A stretch of 64,000 nt of DNA from Paracoccaceae bacterium (GCA_016124615.1 WGNF01000007.1:356012-420011); one strand, 5' to 3'; counted from the first letter of the stretch, positions 35,704-47,553 are shown. Translations and numbers: made by a program. The notes: generated by a model not told the origin, from the sequence alone.

Positions 35704-37989
35704 TCAGTTCGGGTTGTCGACCCGCGTCGTCACCATCATCTTGCCCTGCGTCGCCACCGGCCAGGTCAGCGTCACCTGCTGACTTCCGCTGCCTTGCAGC
35801 GTCAGCACATAGGGCATGTCGAACCGCTTCGCGCCGCTGGCATCCTTGATCGCACCCTCCGCGATCAACGCCGTCACATAGCGCGCCCAGCCCCCGAACG
35901 GCAGATAGGCCGAAGGGTCCAGCGTCCAGGTCACGGCCGCCGTGTTCTGCGCGAACTCCAGCGAAACGGGGTTCACCGTCGACTGGTTCACCGCGTTGAA
36001 GGCGTTGTTTTCCCACACGCAATTCCGCGTGCGCGAGAAATCGAGCCCGGCCACCGTAGTATCGACCATCTCGACCCGGTCGATATTGCCGTTCAGCGGG
36101 CGGAACACGTTGTTCGACACCGTCAGCCCCTGAATGTAGTGCCCCACCCCCTTCGGCGCGATCACGAACCACCGAAAGCTGGGCCCGACGTTGATGACGG
36201 TGAAGATGTTGCCGGTCAGCGTCAGCCCGCCATAAGAAAACTCGTTGCTGAAATCCGGCGTCGGGTCATGTTCGTTCGACCACTCGATGAAACAATCGTC
36301 GATGTAGTTGGCCGTGATCGTCGTCTTGACGTTCAGCCCGGTCAGCACCACCCCCGCCAGCCGCACCCCCAGCGTTTCGCCATCGCCCTGAAAGAAGTGG
36401 TTGCCGATCAGCGTGTGGCCAGAGCCGTTCATCACCGCGAAGTGCCGGAACCGCACGATCCGGTTGTTGCGCAACTTCACGTCATTGGCGTTCACGTTCA
36501 GCGCGATCGACACCCGGTCCTGCGCCCGCAAAGCCTGCTCGTTCGACAGGAACTGGGTCTCGTCGATCAGCATGCCCTGGCAGCCGGTGCCGATCGAGGT
36601 GATGCCGCGATCCTTGGGCGAGTTGATGACGCAGCCCGACAGCCGGAAGATCGTGCCCACCGGCGGCAGCATCAGCGCCGAGGCGATGCCGCTGCAATAG
36701 AACTCCAGATCGGTGATCTCGAACTTGTCGAGCCGGGCGAAACCGCTGAAGTCGAGCGCATAGCGGAACCGGGTGAAGCTGTAGCTTTGTGTGCCCGCCG
36801 CGCCCCACAGCGGCTGGCTCAGCGTCACCGTGCCCGCCCCGACGTTGGTGGCGGTCACATAGACCTCGCGCCCCACCCCGGTGCCGGTGACAAGCGAGCC
36901 CACCGCGATCTGCGCCACATTGGCGATACCGGTCAGCGTCTGCGGTTGCGCCACCGCATAGCTGGCCTGCGCCGTCACCGTGGTGGGGTTCCACGCGGTC
37001 CCCGGCACCAGGTTCAACTGCCCGTTGGTCAGCACCCGCCGGATCGCGAAGGTGGTCACACCGGTCACCGCCGCCACGTCGATCGGCTCGGTCACCTGCA
37101 CCTGCCGCCCGCCAAGGTCCAGCACCGAATGATCGGTAAAGGAAAACAGCGCCTGCAGCATCCGCCGGAAGCCTTCGATCTCGCTGCCGAACGCCGCCTC
37201 GTAGGTGTCCAGGTCATAGCTGCGCGTCAGCGCCAGTCGGGCCGTGGCGGGCATCGTCACCGTGCCCTCGAACCGCACCGCCGACTCGAACGTGACGTTG
37301 GACCCCAGAAAGTAGCTGCCCGCCGAAACCAGCACCGACCGGCCGCCCGCCGCCGCATCGGCCGCGTTGAAGGCGGCGCTGTCGTCGGTGATGCCGTCGC
37401 CCTTGGCGCCGTAGTCGCGCACATCGACCCAGTCCATCAGCTTGCGCGCAAAGACTTCGGTGACATCCTCGATCGCGATATCGTCGATCCGCACCACGCC
37501 GCCATTCGGCCCGGTCAGGTCCAGCCCGAAATAGCCATAGGTCGGCTGTGGCCCCCAGACCAGATCGACCCCCTGCCGGTTGCCGACGCCGACGATCGCG
37601 CTGATCGTGACCACCTGTCCGTAACTCGTCAGCGTCACCTGCGGTCCGGCCACCGGCGCGCTGGCGACGTTTCCGCCCGCGTTGCCCGCCCAGGCCGCCA
37701 CCTTCATCGTCGGCAGGTTGCCCGACATCGCCTTCACCCGCGCGCTGATCCTGAGGTAAACCCCCGGCAGGATCGGCGTCTGCGCCATATAGCGCAGCTT
37801 TTGCGTCGTGGTGGTTTTCTGCAGTTCCAGACAGCCGCTGAAATCCTGATCGGCCGGCACATAGGCCGCGTTTGCCTGCCCCGCATAGCTGCCCGATCCG
37901 GGCGTGCCGTCCTGATACGACCAGACCCCCAGCCCGGCCGAAAACGGCGGCGGCATCAGCGCCACGCCGTCGGTGATGGTGATATCCAT
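35704..37989 (-). CDS. Pectate-lyase-superfamily (GH28-related) beta-helix protein; possible GTA head spike
   Basis: A 761-residue protein without signal peptide. Residues 1-180 form a beta-rich N-terminal domain (G-V-W-S-x-x-D-G-T-P-G-S, T-P-I-L-P-G-x-Y-L-R). At 188-207 stands the superfamily opening [16 protein letters not shown], followed by many short parallel beta-helix turns rich in Asn (N-N-R-I, G-N-H-F, N-N-V-F, N-N-A-F). The family includes polysaccharide lyases and phage tailspikes. Rhodobacterales carry unlinked genes of this type; I suspect kinship with the head-spike genes (ghsA/B) of the R. capsulatus gene transfer agent, but this is from memory and unproven. AGGGG precedes the ATG. 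Confidence 0.75.
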   Translation of the reverse strand: MDITITDGVALMPPPFSAGLGVWSYQDGTPGSGSYAGQANAAYVPADQDFSGCLELQKTTTTQKLRYMAQTPILPGVYLRISARVKAMSGNLPTMKVAAWAGNAGGNVASAPVAGPQVTLTSYGQVVTISAIVGVGNRQGVDLVWGPQPTYGYFGLDLTGPNGGVVRIDDIAIEDVTEVFARKLMDWVDVRDYGAKGDGITDDSAAFNAADAAAGGRSVLVSAGSYFLGSNVTFESAVRFEGTVTMPATARLALTRSYDLDTYEAAFGSEIEGFRRMLQALFSFTDHSVLDLGGRQVQVTEPIDVAAVTGVTTFAIRRVLTNGQLNLVPGTAWNPTTVTAQASYAVAQPQTLTGIANVAQIAVGSLVTGTGVGREVYVTATNVGAGTVTLSQPLWGAAGTQSYSFTRFRYALDFSGFARLDKFEITDLEFYCSGIASALMLPPVGTIFRLSGCVINSPKDRGITSIGTGCQGMLIDETQFLSNEQALRAQDRVSIALNVNANDVKLRNNRIVRFRHFAVMNGSGHTLIGNHFFQGDGETLGVRLAGVVLTGLNVKTTITANYIDDCFIEWSNEHDPTPDFSNEFSYGGLTLTGNIFTVINVGPSFRWFVIAPKGVGHYIQGLTVSNNVFRPLNGNIDRVEMVDTTVAGLDFSRTRNCVWENNAFNAVNQSTVNPVSLEFAQNTAAVTWTLDPSAYLPFGGWARYVTALIAEGAIKDASGAKRFDMPYVLTLQGSGSQQVTLTWPVATQGKMMVTTRVDNPN

Positions 37990-38169
37990 GACAAGCCCCT
38001 CGTCTGGTTGACCCTCGGCGGTCAGCCCGAAGGAACGCCGACGCGGCAGGCCCTGCCCGCGCCACGCCGCATCACGCGCATGCTCATGATTGAAAACGCC
38101 GGACTGACCACCCTGCCGACAGAGCTACCAATCCGCCGTTAAGCCCCGGTTAACCTTGCGCGCGCAGGC

Positions 38170-38580
38170 TCAGGCGCCAACGCCCTGCGCGGGCAGGATC
38201 TGCACCCCGTCGATGCGCCAGGCGCCGTCAACCTGCACCATCCGGTAGTCCAGCATCCAGACCCGCCCGCCCGCGTCGGTCACCATGATCCGCTGCCACA
38301 GGCCGCCCGCAACATCCCGCAATGCAAGGTATTTCACCCCCGAGGGATGCCAGACCATCGGATAGCCCTGCTTCACCATCTCGCCAAAATTCTCGGGCGT
38401 GCCGAACATCTCTTGAATCATCGGCGAGGCGAAGCTGAAGGCCTTGGCGAAATCGTCGGCCCGCAGCGCCGCGATCTGATCGCCGATCACCGCCTCGATC
38501 GCCGGGTTTTCGACTTCGTCTGCCAGCGCGGGGGCTGCCGCAAGGCCCAGCAACAGCGCGGCCATGAACGTCCGAACCAT
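38170..38580 (-). CDS. Exported DUF4864-type protein
   Basis: A 136-residue protein with a Sec signal peptide (MVRTFMAALLLGLAAAPALA). The mature part reads I-x-A-V-I-G-D-Q-I-A-A-L-R-A-D-D-F-A-K-A-F-S-F-A-S-P-x-I and ends W-M-L-D-Y-R-M-V-Q-V-D-G-A-W-R-I-D-G-V, a SnoaL/NTF2-like fold typical of DUF4864. Function unknown. GAGGAG before the ATG fixes the start. It is divergent from the CHAD gene. Confidence 0.82.
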   Translation of the reverse strand: MVRTFMAALLLGLAAAPALADEVENPAIEAVIGDQIAALRADDFAKAFSFASPMIQEMFGTPENFGEMVKQGYPMVWHPSGVKYLALRDVAGGLWQRIMVTDAGGRVWMLDYRMVQVDGAWRIDGVQILPAQGVGA

Positions 38581-38701
38581 CGTCGTTCTCCTCTTGCGTC
38601 CCCGCAGAAAAGCTAGATCGCCCACCCGGCCCGGCAAGCCCGCGCAATCGCAATTCCGTTCCGGGCCCGCAGCGGCTAAAGTGCGCCCAAAGGAGCCGCG
38701 C

Positions 38702-39565
38702 ATGGCCTTCAGTTTCACCCTGAGCGATCGCACCCTTGCGCTCGGCACGCGTCGCATCGCTCTGGAACAGATCGACCGCGCCCTGGACTATATCGACCGG
38801 TCGAATGTCCCGCAGGGCGAAGCGGTCCACGAGATCCGCAAGAACGTGAAGCGTCTGCGCGCCCTGCTCCGCCTTGTGCGCCCCGGCCTTGCCGATCATG
38901 CCACGCTTGACATGCTGTTGCGCGACGCCGCCCGCCGCATCGCCGCGCTGCGCGATGCCGCCGTGCTGCTGCATACGCTCGACGCGCTGGCGCCCGGCGG
39001 CCTGCCCGCGATCCGCGCCGCCCTCACGCAAGCGCCGCCCGGCGCCCCCGGGGTCGCCGACGACGCCCTCGCCGCCTGCCGCGCCGATCTCACCTCCGCG
39101 CGCGGCTCGCTCAAGGCACTGGCGCTGAAAGGTGCCGGCCCCGACGTGCTGCAGGAAGGTCTGACCCGCACGCTGCGGCAAGCGCAGGCCGGGTTGCACG
39201 TGGCGCTTGGCGAGGCCTCCGCGGCCGCCGTGCACGACTTCCGCAAGCGGGTGAAGGATCACCTTTACCACGCCCGCCTGCTGACCCCGCTGTGGCCCGC
39301 GATGATGAGCCCGCACGCCACCCTGACCGAGGAACTGGGCGAGACGCTGGGCCTGATGAACGACATCGCCGTGTTCCGCGATACCCTCGCCAGCCTCGAC
39401 ATCCCGCCCGGTGAACGCGCCGATGCCGGGGTGCTGGCCCGCGTCCGCCACGACCGGTTGTCGCTGACCGCCCTGCCGCTCGCCGCCCGCCTCTTCGCCG
39501 GACGGCCCGAGGATGTGGCCGAACGCTGGTGCGCGTGGTGGGCGATCTGGCGGGCCGAGGGCTAG
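38702..39565 (+). CDS. CHAD domain protein
   Basis: A 287-residue helical protein. CHAD hallmarks are V-H-E-I-R-K-N-V-K-R-L-R-A near 42-54 and a second H-D-F-R-K-R-V-K-D-H-L-Y-H near 179-191, the conserved His/Lys/Arg patches that bind polyphosphate. CHAD proteins localise to polyphosphate granules or pair with inorganic-triphosphatase domains; no CYTH domain is present here. AAAGGAG precedes the ATG. Its stop nearly abuts the DUF4336 stop on the other strand. Confidence 0.88.
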   Translation: MAFSFTLSDRTLALGTRRIALEQIDRALDYIDRSNVPQGEAVHEIRKNVKRLRALLRLVRPGLADHATLDMLLRDAARRIAALRDAAVLLHTLDALAPGGLPAIRAALTQAPPGAPGVADDALAACRADLTSARGSLKALALKGAGPDVLQEGLTRTLRQAQAGLHVALGEASAAAVHDFRKRVKDHLYHARLLTPLWPAMMSPHATLTEELGETLGLMNDIAVFRDTLASLDIPPGERADAGVLARVRHDRLSLTALPLAARLFAGRPEDVAERWCAWWAIWRAEG

Positions 39566-39569
39566 GGTC

Positions 39570-40298
39570 TCAGCGCAGCGCCCAGCGAAAGGCGCGGCGC
39601 AATTCCGCGACGCCGTCGCGGTCGTACCAGCGGCCATGCGACAGGATCACCCGCTCGGGCGCCCAGTCGATCATCTGCTCCACCGCCGCGCGCAGCTGCG
39701 GCTTGCCGCGCCGGAACGACATCCGCATGTCGATCGGCGCCTTGCCGTCGGGGTCCACCACCCCGGCCAGCCGCGCCAGTCCGCGAAACCAGCCCGGCAG
39801 CCGCGCGGCCTCGAAATTCTCGATCAGGTCGGTCAGGATCAGCGTCCGGCTGGACCGGTGGAAGAACACCGCCTCTTGATGCACCGGGCTGCCATGCACG
39901 ATCATCTGGTCGATCTGCCCCGCCCAATCGGCCGGTGCAGCGTCAGCCAGATCGCGATCCCAGCGCACCATCACCCCGCGCGCCACCGCCCGGGCCCGCA
40001 CGCCGGGCGCGGCCCAGGTGATCGCATCCGGCGCCGCCGCCTGCCACCCCGGCAGCCCCGCGTAGTGAATCCAGTTCGGCGCCACAAGGTGCCGGATCGG
40101 GCCCAGCCCCAGCAGATCACGCTCCAGCCACTGCGAATGCCGGATCGGCGAATGCAGGAACAGGTTGCCGTTCGCCAGCCTTATCACCGTCATCCGGGTC
40201 GGAAACGGCATCCCGTAGAAGCGGATCGCCGGGCCATCGACGATCCAGATATCCGGTCCCACCGGTTTCAGCGCGCCCAGCGGCTCGTAGACATTCAA
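39570..40298 (-). CDS. DUF4336 (metallo-hydrolase-like) protein
   Basis: A 242-residue protein of DUF4336, distantly related to metallo-beta-lactamases. Features are M-T-V-I-R-L-x-N-G-x-L-x-L-H-S-P-I near residues 36-52, G-P-I-R-H-L-V-A-P-N-W-I-H and I-L-T-D-L-I-E-N-F-E, with V-I-L-S-H-G-R-W-Y near the C-terminus. The canonical HxHxDH site is absent, so any enzyme activity is uncertain. Confidence 0.82.
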   Translation of the reverse strand: MNVYEPLGALKPVGPDIWIVDGPAIRFYGMPFPTRMTVIRLANGNLFLHSPIRHSQWLERDLLGLGPIRHLVAPNWIHYAGLPGWQAAAPDAITWAAPGVRARAVARGVMVRWDRDLADAAPADWAGQIDQMIVHGSPVHQEAVFFHRSSRTLILTDLIENFEAARLPGWFRGLARLAGVVDPDGKAPIDMRMSFRRGKPQLRAAVEQMIDWAPERVILSHGRWYDRDGVAELRRAFRWALR

Positions 40299-40388
40299 AC
40301 GTCAATCCTTCGTCAGTGCCCGGAATACAACGCCGCCCGCCCCGGAAGGGGCGCCGCGCCGACCAGCCGTGTCAGCATGTCGCGCGAT

Positions 40389-40439
40389 GGTGCCGTCGGC
40401 TCCGCCCCCGGTCAACCGGGCGGGCGGGTGGTCGGCACC
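40389..40439 (-). terminator. GC-rich hairpin after lysS
   Basis: Outer arms GGTGCCG/CGGCACC and inner GCCCCCGG/CCGGGCGGG-type pairing form a long stem just downstream of the lysS stop. It has no T tract on the minus strand, so it may work with Rho or as a 3' end block. Confidence 0.5.
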
Positions 40440-40446
40440 CTCCCGC

Positions 40447-42024
40447 TCAGGCCAGCGTTCCCGCCAGCGCCTTTTCTATCAGGGCCACCGTCTCGGCCAC
40501 GCCATAAAGTGCGATGAACCCGCCAAAGCGCGGCCCCTGGCTTGCACCCAGCAGCACCTCGTAAAGTGCCTGGAACCAGTCGCGCAGCGGGTCGAAGCCG
40601 TGATCCTTGCCGACGGCATAGACCATGTTCTGCAACGCCTCGGCATCCAGCCCGCCATCCCAGACCTTCAGCCGTGCGGCCATATCCAGCATCGCCGCCC
40701 GTTCCTTGTCACTCGCCGCGCGGAAGCTGCGGGTCGGCGCGACGAAATCGCGGAAATAGCGCACCGCGAATTCCGCCGCCTGATCCAGATCGGGGTTCTT
40801 CTCGGGGCTCGCCTCCGGCGCATAACGGTTGATGAAGCCCCACAGGCCCGACTTGTCGGTGGCCCCCGCCACGCTGGCAAGGTTCAGGAGCATGGCGAAC
40901 GGCACCACCATGTGGCTTTGCGGCGGGTGGCCGCCGTGGATATGCCACACCGGGTTCGCCAGTTTGCCCGCCTCGTCCTGATCCGGATAGGCGCGCAACT
41001 GCTGGTGATATTCGTCCACCGCCTTCGGGATCACGTCCCAGCTGAGCCGCTTGGCGGTCTTCGGCTTCAGGAACATGTAGTAGCTCAGGCTTTCGGTCGA
41101 GGCATAGGTCAGCCACTCGTCGATCGTCAGCCCGTTGCCCTTCGACTTCGAGATCTTCTGCCCGTTCTCGTCCAGGAACAGCTCATAGGTGAAATGCTCG
41201 GGCTTCTGCCCGCCCAGCACCTCGCAGATGCCGTCGTAGATCGATGTGTTGGTCGAATGGTCCTTGCCATACATCTCGAAGTCGACCCCCAGCGCCGCCC
41301 AGCGGGCGCCAAAGTCGGGCTTCCACTGCAACTTCACCCGCCCGCCGGTCACCGGCAGCGTCAGTTCGTCACCGTCCTCGTCGTCAAAGGTGATGGTGCC
41401 CGCCGCCGCATCGACCGCCTTGATCGGCACGTAAAGCACGCGCCCGGTTTTCGGGCTGATCGGCAGGAAGCAGGAATAGGTCTGCTGCCGTTCCTCGCGC
41501 AGGCTGGCCAGCATGATCGCCATGATCGCGTCGTACTTCTCGGCCGCCTTCAGGAGGATCGCATCCATCTTGCCGGTCTTGTAGTATTCAGTCGCCGAGG
41601 CGAATTCATACTCGAACCCGAAGGTGTCAAGGAACCGGCGCAGCATCGCGTTGTTGTGGTCGCCAAAGCTGGCGAACTCGCCGAACGGGTCGGGCACGGC
41701 GGTCAGCGGCCGTTGCAGGTGTTCGCGCAGCATCGCCGGGTTCGGCACGTTGTCGGGCACCTTGCGCATGCCGTCCATGTCGTCCGAGAACACCAGCAGC
41801 CGGGTCGGCAGGTCCGAGATTTCCTGAAACGCGCGCCGGATCATCGAGGTCCGCGCGACTTCGCCGAACGTGCCGATATGCGGCAGCCCGCTGGGGCCGT
41901 AGCCGGTCTCGAACAGCACATAGCCCTTTGCGGGCGGCGCCTTCTCGTAGCGTTTGAGGATGCGGCGCGCCTCTTCGAAGGGCCAGGCTTTCGAGGTCAT
42001 CGCGGCGTCGCGAAGGGCGGACAT
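40447..42024 (-). CDS. lysS: Lysyl-tRNA synthetase, class I
   Basis: A 525-residue class I LysRS (archaeal type, also found in alphaproteobacteria and spirochaetes) charging tRNA-Lys. The class I ATP-binding motifs are P-S-G-L-P-H-I-G-T (44-52) and K-I-S-K-S-K-G-N-G (about 287-295). The length and the Rossmann core followed by an alpha-helical C-terminal cage fit. The class II LysRS is normally absent where this is present. It is divergent from the TerB-like gene. Confidence 0.95.
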   Translation of the reverse strand: MSALRDAAMTSKAWPFEEARRILKRYEKAPPAKGYVLFETGYGPSGLPHIGTFGEVARTSMIRRAFQEISDLPTRLLVFSDDMDGMRKVPDNVPNPAMLREHLQRPLTAVPDPFGEFASFGDHNNAMLRRFLDTFGFEYEFASATEYYKTGKMDAILLKAAEKYDAIMAIMLASLREERQQTYSCFLPISPKTGRVLYVPIKAVDAAAGTITFDDEDGDELTLPVTGGRVKLQWKPDFGARWAALGVDFEMYGKDHSTNTSIYDGICEVLGGQKPEHFTYELFLDENGQKISKSKGNGLTIDEWLTYASTESLSYYMFLKPKTAKRLSWDVIPKAVDEYHQQLRAYPDQDEAGKLANPVWHIHGGHPPQSHMVVPFAMLLNLASVAGATDKSGLWGFINRYAPEASPEKNPDLDQAAEFAVRYFRDFVAPTRSFRAASDKERAAMLDMAARLKVWDGGLDAEALQNMVYAVGKDHGFDPLRDWFQALYEVLLGASQGPRFGGFIALYGVAETVALIEKALAGTLA

Positions 42025-42140
42025 GGGCGCATTCCCGGATCGGTGGGCCGGGCCCCGTGCCCGGCAACCCCCGTCTCCTATTGCTCACACCCCCGCGCGT
42101 CAATATTCTGCGCCGCAACAAACGCCGGAAGGACAGAGTG

Positions 42141-42563
42141 ATGAGCTTCGACACCGCCTCGATGACGCCGCAGGACAGCCTGGTGGCGCTGATGATCGCG
42201 GTCTCCGCGTCCGACGAGTCGATTCGCACCGCCGAACTGATGATGATCCAGCAACTCGTGAACCACCTGCCGGTGTTCGCGGGCTACGACGGCGACCGCC
42301 TGCCGCGGATCGCGCAGGTCGTGTTCGACCTGTTCGAGGAAGAAGACGGGCTCGACGCCCTGTTCGGCCTGATCCGCGACGCGCTGCCCGAACGCCTCTA
42401 TGAAACCGCCTATGCGCTGGCCTGCGATGTCGCCGCCGCCGATGGCAAGCTCGGTCAGGCCGAACTGCGCCTGCTGGAAGAGATCCGCGAAGAGCTGGAG
42501 ATCGACCGCCTGCACGCCACCGCCATCGAACGCGGCGCGCGCGCGCGCTTCATGCGGGCCTGA
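42141..42563 (+). CDS. TerB-like (tellurite resistance) family protein
   Basis: A 140-residue acidic helical protein. S-L-V-A-L-M-I-A-V-S-A-S-D-E-S-I-R near residues 14-30 and Y-A-L-A-C-D-V-A-A-A-D-G-K-L-G-Q-A-E near the end are the two conserved acidic half-sites of the TerB fold, which binds metal. Despite the name, it is a general family without other ter genes here. GGAAGGACAG precedes the ATG at 42141; a longer frame from 42057 is unlikely. Confidence 0.85.
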   Translation: MSFDTASMTPQDSLVALMIAVSASDESIRTAELMMIQQLVNHLPVFAGYDGDRLPRIAQVVFDLFEEEDGLDALFGLIRDALPERLYETAYALACDVAAADGKLGQAELRLLEEIREELEIDRLHATAIERGARARFMRA

Positions 42564-42572
42564 GCCCGGCCC

Positions 42573-44087
42573 TCAGGCGTCGTAGACCGCCGCCCAGCGC
42601 TGCAGCAGCGCCTGTTGCAACGCATGCGCCCGCGCAATCCACGACCGCACGCCATAAGGCGCCTCGCGGTCTTCGCGCGGCACCGCCTCGCAGCGCGCCA
42701 CATCGCCGCTCAGGATCGCAAAGACCAACTCGTGCCCCTTCGCCGTCGTCTCGTACCCCGCGAGGTTCGACACGAAGTTCAGCGTGCCGCTTTTCGCCTG
42801 CACCTGCACCGGGCTGTTCTTCACCCAGTTGCCCTTGGCGTCGCGCAGCGGGATGGTCTTCAGGATGCCGCGCAGATCGTCGCTGGTCGCGGCGCGCAGC
42901 AGCTTTACCAGATCGGCCGCCGTCACCCGGTTCTGCGACCCCAGCCCCGAGTGATCGTAGAACGTCACCGAGATGCCGAACCGGTCACGCGCCCAGTCGG
43001 CCATCCGCGCCGCCGAGGTGGCAAGGCTGTCAACCGGCCCGCCGCGCTTCACGCTTGCCGTCAGCCCGACGATTTCGGCCGTCACGTTGGTCGAATACTT
43101 CAGCATCTCGCGCAGGATCGCGCGCAGATCGCCGCTGCGATGCTCGGCCAGAACACTGCCCACCACTGTGCCATCCAGCATCTGCGGCTCGGCCAGCACG
43201 ATGCCCTGCGCCGCCGCCAGTTCCTGAAACACATCGCCCGCATAGGGGCCCGGCGCCCGTACCGGCAACCAGCGGCTGCCGCCCTTGCCCAGTGCGCGCG
43301 CGGCCACCGTCCAGCTTTCCACGCCGTCCTGCCGCGCATAGGTGTATTGCGGCCCTTCCCGGTCCACGATCGCCATCTGCGCCTCGCGCACCGGCGCATT
43401 GAACCGGTCGGCGCGTGCATCCATCGTCAGCGCCCAGCCCGCGCCCTGCTTCGCCCAGCCGAAATAGACGCGGTTGAAGTTCAGATTCAGCCCGCTGATG
43501 CCCGGATTGTAATCCACCTGATCGGGCTGGCTGGGGTCGATCGCCTCGACATGCGGCAGCGCGCCGCTTGCCACCAGAAACCGCCCGGCGACCGCATGCA
43601 CCCCGCCCGCTTTCAGCGCCGCCGCCATGTCGCCCAGATCATCGGTCGACAGCGTCGGATCGCCGCCCCCCACCAGCACCAGATCGCCCTGCAAGATACC
43701 GCCGGTGACCGGCCCGGTGCCAATCAGCCGGGTGGAAAACCGGTAATCGCCGCCCAGCGTTTCCAGCGCATAGGCCGTGGTCAATGTCTTCGCCACGCTC
43801 GCAGGCGGCAGCGGCACATCTGCGCCCAGGCTTTCCAGCACCCTGCCGCTGGCCGCATCGACAACCAGATACCCGACCTGGCCGCCCAGCCGCGCGCCCG
43901 CGATCAGCGCCTCGGCGGCCTGCGTCGGCGCGCTGGTCGTGGCCAGCGTCTCGCGCGCCTGCGGCAGCTTTCCCGGCCGCGCCTTGGGGCGCACCGTCGC
44001 CGCGCCCGGCAGGGCAATGCCCGACAGCAGCCCGCCCAGCACCCAGCGCCGCGAGAAGATTTTGCCTGTCACTCCCATTCCCCCCAA
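42573..44087 (-). CDS. dacB: D-alanyl-D-alanine carboxypeptidase/endopeptidase (PBP4 family)
   Basis: A 504-residue peptidase S13 enzyme that trims peptidoglycan stem peptides in the periplasm. The active-site triads are S97-V-A-K100, S-T-N in L-K-Y-S-T-N-V-T-A-E, and K-S-G in A-K-S-G-T-L-N. The signal peptide begins F-S-R-R-W-V-L-G-G, a twin-arginine motif, so Tat export is likely rather than Sec. The big insertion domain between SxxK and SxN typical of PBP4 is present. It starts 36 nt after nadD. Confidence 0.93.
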   Translation of the reverse strand: MGGMGVTGKIFSRRWVLGGLLSGIALPGAATVRPKARPGKLPQARETLATTSAPTQAAEALIAGARLGGQVGYLVVDAASGRVLESLGADVPLPPASVAKTLTTAYALETLGGDYRFSTRLIGTGPVTGGILQGDLVLVGGGDPTLSTDDLGDMAAALKAGGVHAVAGRFLVASGALPHVEAIDPSQPDQVDYNPGISGLNLNFNRVYFGWAKQGAGWALTMDARADRFNAPVREAQMAIVDREGPQYTYARQDGVESWTVAARALGKGGSRWLPVRAPGPYAGDVFQELAAAQGIVLAEPQMLDGTVVGSVLAEHRSGDLRAILREMLKYSTNVTAEIVGLTASVKRGGPVDSLATSAARMADWARDRFGISVTFYDHSGLGSQNRVTAADLVKLLRAATSDDLRGILKTIPLRDAKGNWVKNSPVQVQAKSGTLNFVSNLAGYETTAKGHELVFAILSGDVARCEAVPREDREAPYGVRSWIARAHALQQALLQRWAAVYDA

Positions 44088-44123
44088 AGAGCAGATCGCG
44101 GCCGATGCGGCAAGCGGCGTGGC

Positions 44124-44717
44124 TTACCGAAGCCACTCGCCCCGCGCGCGGATCGCGCTTGAGGACAGGTCCACTTTCGGCACGTCGAGATAGCACCACG
44201 CCGGCGGCGTCTGCCATGCCAGCCCGCGGGCCGGCACCCGATACGCGGCGAACCGTCGCGCCGCCGGCGCGGCACCGGCCTTCAGGTCGATCCCCGGCCG
44301 CGCCAGCACGGCGATCGGCACATGGGTCATGATCCAGCGCCAATGGTCCCAGCGGTGGAACTGCGCCAGATTGTCGGCCCCCATCAGCCAGACAAACCGC
44401 ACACCGGGATAAAGCGCCAGCAACCGCTCCAGCGTTCCGGCGGTAAAGCGGGTGCCAAGCCGTTCCTCCAGATCGCTGACCACGACGCGCGGATCATCCA
44501 TCACCGCCCGCGCCCGCGCCAGCCGCCGTGCCATCGGCGCAGGCGGGTTCGGCTTCAGCGGATTGCCGGGCGAGACCAGCCACCACACCCGGTCCAGCCC
44601 CAGCCGCCGGATCGCCTCGCGCGTGATATGGGCATGCCCGGCATGGGCCGGGTCGAACGACCCGCCCAGCAATCCGATCACCATGCCCCGCTCTGCGTGC
44701 GGAAAGCCCTGTTGCAT
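44124..44717 (-). CDS. nadD: Nicotinate-nucleotide adenylyltransferase
   Basis: A 197-residue nucleotidyltransferase making deamido-NAD from nicotinate mononucleotide and [17 protein letters not shown] (15-28) contains the HxGH motif; W-L-M-G-A-D-N-L near 104-111 and the C-terminal S-S-S-A-I-R motif (IST/SSS-x-x-R) complete the site. The ATG at 44717 is used; a longer frame to 44834 overlaps the control region of the next gene. Confidence 0.95.
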   Translation of the reverse strand: MQQGFPHAERGMVIGLLGGSFDPAHAGHAHITREAIRRLGLDRVWWLVSPGNPLKPNPPAPMARRLARARAVMDDPRVVVSDLEERLGTRFTAGTLERLLALYPGVRFVWLMGADNLAQFHRWDHWRWIMTHVPIAVLARPGIDLKAGAAPAARRFAAYRVPARGLAWQTPPAWCYLDVPKVDLSSSAIRARGEWLR

Positions 44718-44800
44718 CTGGCAGCCTATCCCCCTGCGCGGCGGACTGTCGCGGCCGCGCGCGGCGGCGTCAAGCGGCGGAATTTGCTTGCAAGGCGGCA

Positions 44801-44840
44801 TTGACTGACTAATGTCACGAAAAATAATTGACATGAGTCA
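44801..44840. promoter_or_regulatory. Tandem TGAC-N4-GTCA operators over the marR-GNAT promoter
   Basis: Two palindromes of the same form, TGACTAATGTCA (44806-44817) and TGACATGAGTCA (44829-44840), have centres 23 bp apart. A -35-like TTGACT at 44801 and an AT-rich ATAATT 17 bp later put the first operator between the promoter elements. The downstream gene encodes a MarR-type domain with its ATG only 7 nt after the second operator, so autorepression is likely. Confidence 0.6.
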
Positions 44841-44846
44841 GATATA

Positions 44847-45719
44847 ATGGATGACATCGCCCGCCTTCGCCGCTTCAACCGCGCTGTCACCCGCGAGGTG
44901 GGGGTGCTGGATGGCTCGTTCCTTGGCCGCGGCCGCCCGCTCGGCGCCGCGCGGGTGCTGCACCTCGCCACCGAAGAGGGTACCGAACTTGCCGAGATCC
45001 GGCAGCGGCTGGATCTCGATTCCGGGCTGATGAGCCGCCTGATCCACGCGCTGGAGGCCGAGGGGCTGATCGCGCTGGCGACCGACCCCGCCGACCGCCG
45101 CCGCCGCGTCGCCCACCTGACCCCGGCGGGCGCGGCAGAGCGGGCGGCCTATGACTCGCTCAGCCACCAGAAGGCGGCGCAGACGCTGGCGCGGGCGGGC
45201 AAACGGCGCGCAGCGCTGGTCGCGGCGATGGACCTGATCGCCACCGTCCTGAACGAGGATCAGGCGACGCTCGGCCCCACCGACCCCGACGACCCGGCCG
45301 CGCAATCCTGCCTTGCCGCCTACTACGCCCTGCTGTGCGATACGGTGGAGGGGCTGACCTCCGCCCATTTCACCCTGCCCGACCCCGCCGCCGCCGAGTT
45401 TCGCCCGCCCCGCGGCACCTTCCTGCTGGCCCGGTCCGACGATCTGGCCATCGGCTGCGTCTCGTTGCGCCTGCTGTCCGGCGACACCGCCGAGGTCAAG
45501 CGGCTCTGGGTCCACCCCGACGCGCGCGGGCAGGGCCTTGCCCGCCGCCTGATGCACGCCGTCGAGGCCGAGGCCCGCCGCCTTGGCTACCGCAGCCTGA
45601 AGCTTGACACCAACGCCGCCCTGACCGCCGCCATCGCGCTTTACCGCGCCGAAGGCTGGGTTGAAACCGCGCCCTATTCCGCCTTCCCGGCCACGCACTG
45701 GTTCGCCAAGGCCCTCTGA
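44847..45719 (+). CDS. MarR-type HTH fused to GNAT acetyltransferase
   Basis: A 290-residue two-domain protein. Residues 1-140 form a MarR winged helix (A-E-I-R-Q-R-L-D-L-D-S-G-L-M-S-R-L-I, then D-P-A-D-R-R-R-R-V-A wing). Residues 150-290 form a GNAT fold with V-K-R-L-W-V-H-P-D-A-R-G-Q-G-L-A-R-R-L-M as the acetyl-CoA loop and L-K-L-D-T-N, L-Y-R-A-E-G-W at the end. Such fusions are widespread but the acetyl acceptor is unknown. Confidence 0.88.
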   Translation: MDDIARLRRFNRAVTREVGVLDGSFLGRGRPLGAARVLHLATEEGTELAEIRQRLDLDSGLMSRLIHALEAEGLIALATDPADRRRRVAHLTPAGAAERAAYDSLSHQKAAQTLARAGKRRAALVAAMDLIATVLNEDQATLGPTDPDDPAAQSCLAAYYALLCDTVEGLTSAHFTLPDPAAAEFRPPRGTFLLARSDDLAIGCVSLRLLSGDTAEVKRLWVHPDARGQGLARRLMHAVEAEARRLGYRSLKLDTNAALTAAIALYRAEGWVETAPYSAFPATHWFAKAL

Positions 45720-45779
45720 TGTTGCAGCGCGGCCCGCGCACCGCTACATGAGGCGCAATCACCCGACAGGAGCACCCCG

Positions 45780-47431
<1,652 letters not shown>

Positions 47432-47435
<4 letters not shown>

Positions 47436-47459
47436 GGGGGCCGATGCGGGCCACCCTAC
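47432..47459. repeat. GTAGGG-ended palindrome at the ettA stop
   Basis: GTAGGG(G)GGCC pairs with GGCC(A)CCCTAC; the ettA TAG stop is part of the left arm. Its GTAGGG/CCCTAC ends are the same as those of the palindromes beside and inside the RAYT gene about 0.8-1.2 kb away, so it may be a REP-like unit that also serves as the ettA terminator. Confidence 0.55.
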
Positions 47460-47553
47460 GGCCTAACCAACTCAGAGTATCTTTCACCAATCGAGCTGAC
47501 CGGTCAGGCCTTGTTTTGCACTTGCCGTCCACGGTCAATCGGGAGGAAAGAGG

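Noticed and set aside
35188..38142. A 984-codon plus-strand frame
   Set aside because: Antisense to the SDR and beta-helix genes, Arg/His-rich, no domain.
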